The translations under genes and the position numbers were made by a program. Positions 59,876 to 64,000 of a stretch of 64,000 nt of DNA are shown piece by piece. Position 1 is the stretch's first letter. Every line of letters begins with the position of its first letter. The notes under the pieces are model-generated. The model did not search any database. It was not told the DNA's origin and worked only from the letters and a program-made list of their open reading frames with translations. Source of the DNA: Bdellovibrionales bacterium (GTDB taxonomy: Bacteria > Bdellovibrionota > Bdellovibrionia > Bdellovibrionales > UBA1609); NCBI GenBank assembly GCA_016716765.1, contig JADJVA010000025.1, positions 62,001-126,000 on the forward strand, read 5' to 3'.

Positions 59876-60631
59876 ATGATGACAAAAAGTGGGGCTTTGG
59901 TGCCCATCCTTCTCGTTGGCATAATCTTCGGGTGCTCTTCGACTGATAAGATCAGCTCGGATACTCCCGAGGGAGCGTATGAAATTGGTCAGAAATTTGA
60001 AAAGGACGAGCGCTACGAAGAAGCCATCTCTCAGTATCAAGAGGTGGCAAATAAGCATCCCTATAACAAATTGGCTTTGGACGCCAAACTTCGCGTGGCG
60101 GACATCCATTTTAAACGTGAAAATTACATTGAGGCGCAGACGGCCTATCAGATGTTCAAGGATTTCCATCCTCGTCACCCCAGATCCGATTACGTGACTT
60201 ATCAGTTGGCGCTCAGCTATTTTTTTCAACTCCCCGAAACGATCGATCGCGATCTTTCAATCGCGAACAAGGCCATTCTATACTTTGATGAGGTGGTGCA
60301 AAGCTATTCCAACGGAGAGTTTGCCCCAAAGGCCAAGGACTATAAAATCAAGTGTTTAAAAATGTTGGCCGACAAAGAACTTTATATAGCTGACTTCTAT
60401 TTCATTCGCGATCAGTACGGAAGTGCTTTGGGACGATTTGAAGACCTCCTTGAAAAATATCCTGCGCTGGGATACGAGCCTCGCGCTCTCTACGGAGCTT
60501 CAGTCAGCGCCCATCATCTGAAGGACAATTCCAAGTTTCTCAAATACTATAAAATGCTCGTTTCCCAGCATCCAAACTCCACTGAAGCACAAAGGATAGA
60601 GAGAGAATTGGGCAATGACATTACAAAATAG
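59876..60631 (+). CDS. bamD: outer-membrane assembly lipoprotein BamD
   Basis: BamD is the essential lipoprotein partner of BamA in barrel insertion. The 251-residue protein has a lipobox (VGIIFGC, lipidated Cys20) and five TPR-like repeats: AYEIGQKFEKDERYEEAISQ, YQEVANKHPYNKLALDAKLR, FKDFHPRHPRSDYVTYQLAL, GRFEDLLEKYPALGYEPRAL. ATG 59876 has no ribosome-binding site. A TTGACT (59840-59845), 17-bp spacer and TTAGAC (59863-59868) would start transcription at about the ATG, again suggesting leaderless initiation. Its end overlaps the next gene. Confidence 0.9.
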   Translation: MMTKSGALVPILLVGIIFGCSSTDKISSDTPEGAYEIGQKFEKDERYEEAISQYQEVANKHPYNKLALDAKLRVADIHFKRENYIEAQTAYQMFKDFHPRHPRSDYVTYQLALSYFFQLPETIDRDLSIANKAILYFDEVVQSYSNGEFAPKAKDYKIKCLKMLADKELYIADFYFIRDQYGSALGRFEDLLEKYPALGYEPRALYGASVSAHHLKDNSKFLKYYKMLVSQHPNSTEAQRIERELGNDITK

Positions 60632-61358
60632 CGACCATGATGATTTGTTAGTTACGGCCAAAGAATATTTCAAAATAAATAAGTATTCAGCCGCAGAGCC
60701 TATTCTCAATCAACTCATCCTGCGTGGGACCAAGTCCGCCGACATATTTCACATGTTAGGCACAATCTATTACGATCAAGGGAAATTTAATAAAGCCATT
60801 CGTGCCTTTCGAAGAGCATTGGAAATCGAGCCATCCTTCACTGATGCATCAATTGGTCTCAGTATCATCTTAAATGACCTTGGACGATATGATGAAGGAC
60901 GCAAGGTATTTGAAGAAGCCCAGGTCATGCTTGACCGCCATAGGGCGGATTCTGATCCCTATATAAATGAAAAATTAGCTATAAAACACGATGAATTGGG
61001 TGAACTTTATTTTCGCTACAATCGCATCAAAGAAGGTCTTGACCAATACTATAAGGCACTTAGTCTTTCGAGTCGGAAGGCTGAACTCACCATGAAGATT
61101 GCCGAGTGTTATGTAAAACTGGAAGACTATGGAAGAGCCATCAAGGAACTGAATCTTATAGTCAGAGATTTTCCCGCTTTTAGCACAGCACGCGTGCGTC
61201 TGGGACAGTTGTACTACGATTCAGGACAAGTTCCTGAAGGCGTTGCTCAATGGGAATCCGTATTGCAGCGCGATCCTAGTCACACGGAGGCAACACGACT
61301 CCTGAGACAAGCCCAATCCGTTGAACTCACAAATAATTCCGACCTTGCAAGTCAATGA
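60615..61358 (+). CDS. TPR-repeat protein
   Basis: A 247-residue protein without signal peptide, made largely of TPR repeats: YDQGKFNKAIRAFRRALEIE, LNDLGRYDEGRKVFEEAQVM, YFRYNRIKEGLDQYYKALSL, YVKLEDYGRAIKELNLIVRD and YYDSGQVPEGVAQWESVLQR. It is a cytoplasmic scaffold candidate. It overlaps bamD by 17 bases and precedes hpt by six, so it is probably in the same operon. Confidence 0.82.
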   Translation: MTLQNSDHDDLLVTAKEYFKINKYSAAEPILNQLILRGTKSADIFHMLGTIYYDQGKFNKAIRAFRRALEIEPSFTDASIGLSIILNDLGRYDEGRKVFEEAQVMLDRHRADSDPYINEKLAIKHDELGELYFRYNRIKEGLDQYYKALSLSSRKAELTMKIAECYVKLEDYGRAIKELNLIVRDFPAFSTARVRLGQLYYDSGQVPEGVAQWESVLQRDPSHTEATRLLRQAQSVELTNNSDLASQ

Positions 61359-61364
61359 GGAACC

Positions 61365-61880
61365 ATGAAAAAGCTTAGAGAGCGAATGATCCCTTTCATA
61401 ACAGCCCAAGAAATTGATGCAATGGTGAGCCGTCTGGCTGAGGAAATTGAGGGAGACTACGAGAAGACTGAGCTTGTGATGATCTGCCCTCTGAGAGGAT
61501 CAGTCCTTTTTGTCGCTGACCTAATGAGAAAAATTCGTTTGCCACAAACTATAGACTTTGTTCACCTCACATCACCAAAAGGCAAAGGTGTTAAGATTGT
61601 TAAGGATATTAACATTGATATCACTGGTCGCCATGTTTTGATTGTTGAGGAAATAATAGATGCTGGCCGTACTCTCAGCTTTCTTGAACAACGCCTTCTT
61701 GCCTCTCGTCCGGCCTCGGTAAAGATCGTAGCACTTTTGGATAAACCGGCGAGACGTGAGTTACCGATCAAACCCGACTATGTGGGTCGTACAATTGAGG
61801 ACCGATTTGTCGTTGGGTACGGAATGGATTCAGAAGATCTCGGACGCAATTACCGAGACATTTATATTTACGCTCAATAA
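61365..61880 (+). CDS. hpt: hypoxanthine phosphoribosyltransferase
   Basis: A 171-residue salvage enzyme attaching phosphoribosyl to hypoxanthine/guanine. CPLRGSVLFVADLMRKI and the PRPP-binding VLIVEEIIDAGRTLSFL are visible, as are LLDKPARRELPIKPDYVG and the closing FVVGYGMD. The PRPP loop reads EEIIDAG where most family members have EDIIDTG; the catalytic Asp is kept. AGGAAC precedes the ATG. Confidence 0.9.
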   Translation: MKKLRERMIPFITAQEIDAMVSRLAEEIEGDYEKTELVMICPLRGSVLFVADLMRKIRLPQTIDFVHLTSPKGKGVKIVKDINIDITGRHVLIVEEIIDAGRTLSFLEQRLLASRPASVKIVALLDKPARRELPIKPDYVGRTIEDRFVVGYGMDSEDLGRNYRDIYIYAQ

Positions 61881-61907
61881 ATTCTCTCAGGCTCAGGTCG
61901 TCATAAA

Positions 61908-61967
61908 CTTGCCCACAAGCCCTCGGTGAATCTGTTGCATCCGAGACACGCGCAGTTGGCCAGTTTA
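61908..61967. repeat. hairpin repeat remnant F (~60 bp)
   Basis: CTTGCCCACAAGCCCTCGGTGAATC and what follows resembles a type 2 end (with TGTTGCATCCGAGACAC), then after an apparent internal deletion GTTGGCCAGTTTAC resembles a type 1 end. The central hairpin is missing. It lies between the converging hpt gene and the barrel-protein gene. Confidence 0.6.
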
Positions 61968-61970
61968 CAA

Positions 61971-63212
61971 TCAATACGCAAAGGATACTCCCAATTCAAA
62001 TACTGAATTTGCAGAGGAATTTGCTCCCCACAACGGAACATAGGCATCGAAATGAGCACCTAGCAGACGTAGGCTGCGTGTCCAAATTTCACGAAGGCCT
62101 TGTTGTTCATAGGTTATTCCAAAGCGCCCCTCCTGCCTTTTAGCCGCCGTGTGATCACTCAGCAGCTCATATCGACCGCCTTCAAAACGACGACCTGAAA
62201 AACGGTCTGCTTCCTTTCTCGAAAAAGAAAATCCGGTACGAACAAGCCAAGATGAGGTCAGCTTTCGAAAAACAATCAACTCTGCGCTCACCTCATCCCC
62301 CGGATTTCTCACAACATCCGAGTCGATATCCCCGTCCACAAATGATCGCCCCTTCTCAAGCACTCGCATTGCGATTACATCTGGTAGCTGCAGAAGGTAA
62401 CCAAGAGAGGCTGTCACACTCCAGTTTGGACCCCACCACCACTGCCACAGACTGTCTAAGCCAAGATCAAGCTGTCCCTCGTTGGTCATGAAGGGGTCAA
62501 TACTATAGGGATTCAAGGGGGGCGAGGTTGGAAGAACCAAAGCATGCCTCAAAACCCAAGATCTATTTGGGCTTTGATTCACCAAATAAGCCCCAAGAAT
62601 TTCGACATCCCCGATGTGATAGCGAACGCCAGACGACAGACCCTCAAAAAGTTGTCGTCCCTCTTCTTCGTCCCCCGGGGCCGACGGCCCTATACCTGAA
62701 ACAGATTGATATCGGCTGAGAACTCTCGATTGATTCTCTTCATTGCTCGTCCATTCCTTTTGTCGACTAACCAATCGGTTTTCAGCCACGATCGACAATC
62801 TGGCTCCCAGAGTCCATTGATCCGAGAGTCCAAATGCCCAGAAAGGACGAATCAATGTTCTTTCGGCCACTGAGTAAACTTTCTCCATAATTGCGATATC
62901 GTCTTCGAGTTTGCCTTTTTGGGCCTGTAAGGCCCGAAGCTGAACTCTCTCCGATTCTGGAGACTCTTGAATAAACTGTCGCCAAGTCAACTCCCGCAAA
63001 ACCAGGTCATGACCATTAACTCTGATGCCACGATCATTGAATTCAGAGTTGAATTCAGTTCTGGTGCCTGAAATCGAAAAAGTCATATCACCGACGTCAA
63101 GAACCTTTGCTTGGCGGAAAGCGGAGGGAAAATCTATGCCCGCGGCAACACCCGCAGCGCAAATATGTATCACCAATAATATCAGCATCGGGGGCAGCCA
63201 AGAAATTCTCAA
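61971..63212 (-). CDS. outer-membrane beta-barrel candidate of unknown function
   Basis: A 413-residue protein with a signal peptide (LPPMLILLVIHICAAGVAAG). A short coiled-coil-like stretch (about 95-120, RALQAQKGKLEDDIAIMEKV) is followed by alternating strands (FWAFGLSDQWTLGARLSIVA, WVLRHALVLPTSPPLNPYSI, SWLVRTGFSFSRKEADRF) ending in ELGVSFAY. This looks like a barrel similar to transporters or conserved Bdellovibrionota membrane proteins; function is unknown. Start TTG 63212 keeps a full signal peptide; ATG 63188 would shorten it. Confidence 0.72.
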   Translation of the reverse strand: MRISWLPPMLILLVIHICAAGVAAGIDFPSAFRQAKVLDVGDMTFSISGTRTEFNSEFNDRGIRVNGHDLVLRELTWRQFIQESPESERVQLRALQAQKGKLEDDIAIMEKVYSVAERTLIRPFWAFGLSDQWTLGARLSIVAENRLVSRQKEWTSNEENQSRVLSRYQSVSGIGPSAPGDEEEGRQLFEGLSSGVRYHIGDVEILGAYLVNQSPNRSWVLRHALVLPTSPPLNPYSIDPFMTNEGQLDLGLDSLWQWWWGPNWSVTASLGYLLQLPDVIAMRVLEKGRSFVDGDIDSDVVRNPGDEVSAELIVFRKLTSSWLVRTGFSFSRKEADRFSGRRFEGGRYELLSDHTAAKRQEGRFGITYEQQGLREIWTRSLRLLGAHFDAYVPLWGANSSANSVFELGVSFAY

Positions 63213-63360
63213 GCTTAACTTCTCTTTTGGTTCCGTTTAAATCCACAATGACTCTTTTGTGGCTAGCTGAGTATCACAAAACACTCAACTTAAAACAGCG
63301 GCCTCGACAGAATTTACAAAACTGCCCAATTGATAAACACAGCGGTCAATTGACACACCA

Positions 63361-63438
63361 TTAGTTTACTAAAGCGTTAACGACAAAAAAAATGATGACT
63401 GTATATACAAACAATACAATTAAATTGCCCGAAAACAT
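63361..63438 (-). CDS. 25-residue single-helix membrane peptide
   Basis: GGGGGAGG stands just before ATG 63438, and the frame encodes MFSGNLIVLFVYTVIIFFVV then NALVN and a TAA. Twenty or so hydrophobic residues would span a membrane. The ribosome-binding site is among the best in the window. It lies between rimO and the barrel-protein gene on the same strand. No family is recognised; such peptides often modulate membrane complexes. Confidence 0.5.
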   Translation of the reverse strand: MFSGNLIVLFVYTVIIFFVVNALVN

Positions 63439-63516
63439 GACGCCTCCCCCGTGCCCATGTCCATCGAGCCAGATATGACCAATGATGTCAATGATTATCC
63501 TAAGAATCTCGACTAT

Positions 63517-64000
63517 TTAGTAGGCATTCTCGTCGCTCACGATTTCTCCAACCAGATCGTAATCGTGAGAATCGGTAACCAAAACAGACACAATCTCTCC
63601 AACTGTTGCCTCACCGGCACTGATGTAGGTCAAGCCATCAATATCAGGGGCCTGCTGAGAATGACGACCTTGAAGTAAGAGTTCAGTTTCCTCACTAATT
63701 CCCTCTACCAAAACTCTGATCGTTTTTCCAATGTATGCCCGATGCCTGTTTTGGCTGATTTCTCTTTGCAACACCATGAGCTCATCCGCCCGACGCAATT
63801 TAGTTGCTTCGTCAATCTGGTCGCTCATTTCGCCTGCCTTCGTGTCTTCTTCTCGAGAATAAGGGAAGCACCCAACTCGATCAAACTTCTGACTTGCAAC
63901 AAAGGCCTTTAGCTCCTGAAATTCGGCTTCAGTTTCACCTGGAAACCCAACAATAAATTGAGTTCTAATGACAGCATCTGGAATCTCTTGTCTGATCCTG
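63517..64000 (-). CDS. rimO: ribosomal protein S12 methylthiotransferase RimO (3' part)
   Basis: The frame enters from the window edge and reads IRQEIPDAVIRTQFIVGFPG, then FDRVGCFPYSREEDTKAGEM, the radical-SAM barrel end of RimO. A TRAM-type domain follows, with LVEGISEETELLLQGRHSQQ, APDIDGLTYISAG and DSHDYDLVGEIV. RimO methylthiolates an Asp of S12. DIDG/HDYDLVG separate RimO from MiaB. The N-terminal [4Fe-4S] part lies outside the window. Confidence 0.92.
   Translation of the reverse strand, partial: RIRQEIPDAVIRTQFIVGFPGETEAEFQELKAFVASQKFDRVGCFPYSREEDTKAGEMSDQIDEATKLRRADELMVLQREISQNRHRAYIGKTIRVLVEGISEETELLLQGRHSQQAPDIDGLTYISAGEATVGEIVSVLVTDSHDYDLVGEIVSDENAY

Noticed and set aside
1..64000. 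CRISPR array, rRNA or prophage
   Set aside because: No regularly spaced direct repeats, rRNA sequence or phage structural or integrase genes were seen on either strand.

Overview
The window is a continuous stretch of Gram-negative bacterial chromosome, densely coded on both strands with short intergenic gaps and moderate base composition. Outer-membrane functions are frequent: BamD, a TonB receptor with TonB, several beta-barrel candidates, lipoproteins, RseP and MltG. There is an NtrC-type activator with two sigma-54-like promoters, a TadE/G-like secreted protein, an FQNC-type lipobox, and a J-domain/HTH protein next to an FlhG/MinD-like ATPase. Together these suggest a Bdellovibrionota (Bdellovibrio-like, formerly deltaproteobacterial) organism. 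That assignment is inference from gene content; no rRNA or tRNA gene is visible to confirm it.

Layout. 1-2.8 kb: start of an off-window gene, a small membrane protein, and a sigma-54-promoted secreted coiled-coil protein. 2.9-10.5 kb: overlapping genes for PBP1A, UvrA and an MsbA-like ABC exporter. 10.7-13.6 kb: a sigma-54 activator followed by a sigma-54-promoted gene that looks like a degenerate activator. 13.7-15.8 kb: an AmgK/MurU-like sugar kinase and nucleotidyltransferase pair (cell-wall recycling). 15.8-19.1 kb (minus strand): a glycine-rich exported protein and a TadE/G-like protein. 19.2-23.1 kb: an exported protein, DppBC-type permeases and NagZ. 23.15-26.1 kb: a cobalamin riboswitch, a BtuB-like receptor and TonB. 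26.2-29.2 kb (minus strand): a small basic protein, and an outer-membrane protein gene split near its start codon by a complete group II intron. 29.3-31.6 kb: an inverted pair of ~210-bp hairpin repeats around a small exported-protein gene, then a lipoprotein. 32-37.9 kb: GalU, an exported protein, PriA, a zinc-ribbon protein apparently starting at ATT, and a flavoprotein. 38-44.5 kb: rpsB-tsf-pyrH-frr-uppS-cdsA-rseP, with dxr absent from its usual place. 44.5-48.7 kb: tsaB (frameshifted), an FlhG/MinD-like ATPase, a J-domain/HTH protein (frameshifted), rluD and pgeF. 48.7-50.9 kb: three more hairpin repeats interleaved with two small envelope genes. 50.9-57.2 kb (minus strand): an operon for succinylated arginine/ornithine catabolism ending in mltG. 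57.3-61.9 kb: a BatE-like TPR/SH3 protein, a cyclic-nucleotide-binding-domain protein, an AI-2E-family permease, BamD, a TPR protein and a hypoxanthine phosphoribosyltransferase. 61.9-64 kb (minus strand): a repeat remnant, a beta-barrel candidate, a 25-residue membrane peptide and the 3' part of rimO.

Themes. Peptidoglycan turnover recurs: PBP1A, the AmgK/MurU pair, DppBC next to NagZ, PgeF, MltG and UppS. The least explained material is the hairpin-repeat family, whose arms covary between copies and which mostly sits directly behind stop codons. Next are the intron placed so that splicing rebuilds an in-frame start, the sigma-54 activator and its degenerate neighbour, and an M20 hydrolase lacking its catalytic glutamates inside the succinyl-amino-acid operon. 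Two adjacent genes carry -1 frameshifts in homopolymers, which could be real recoding or sequence error.
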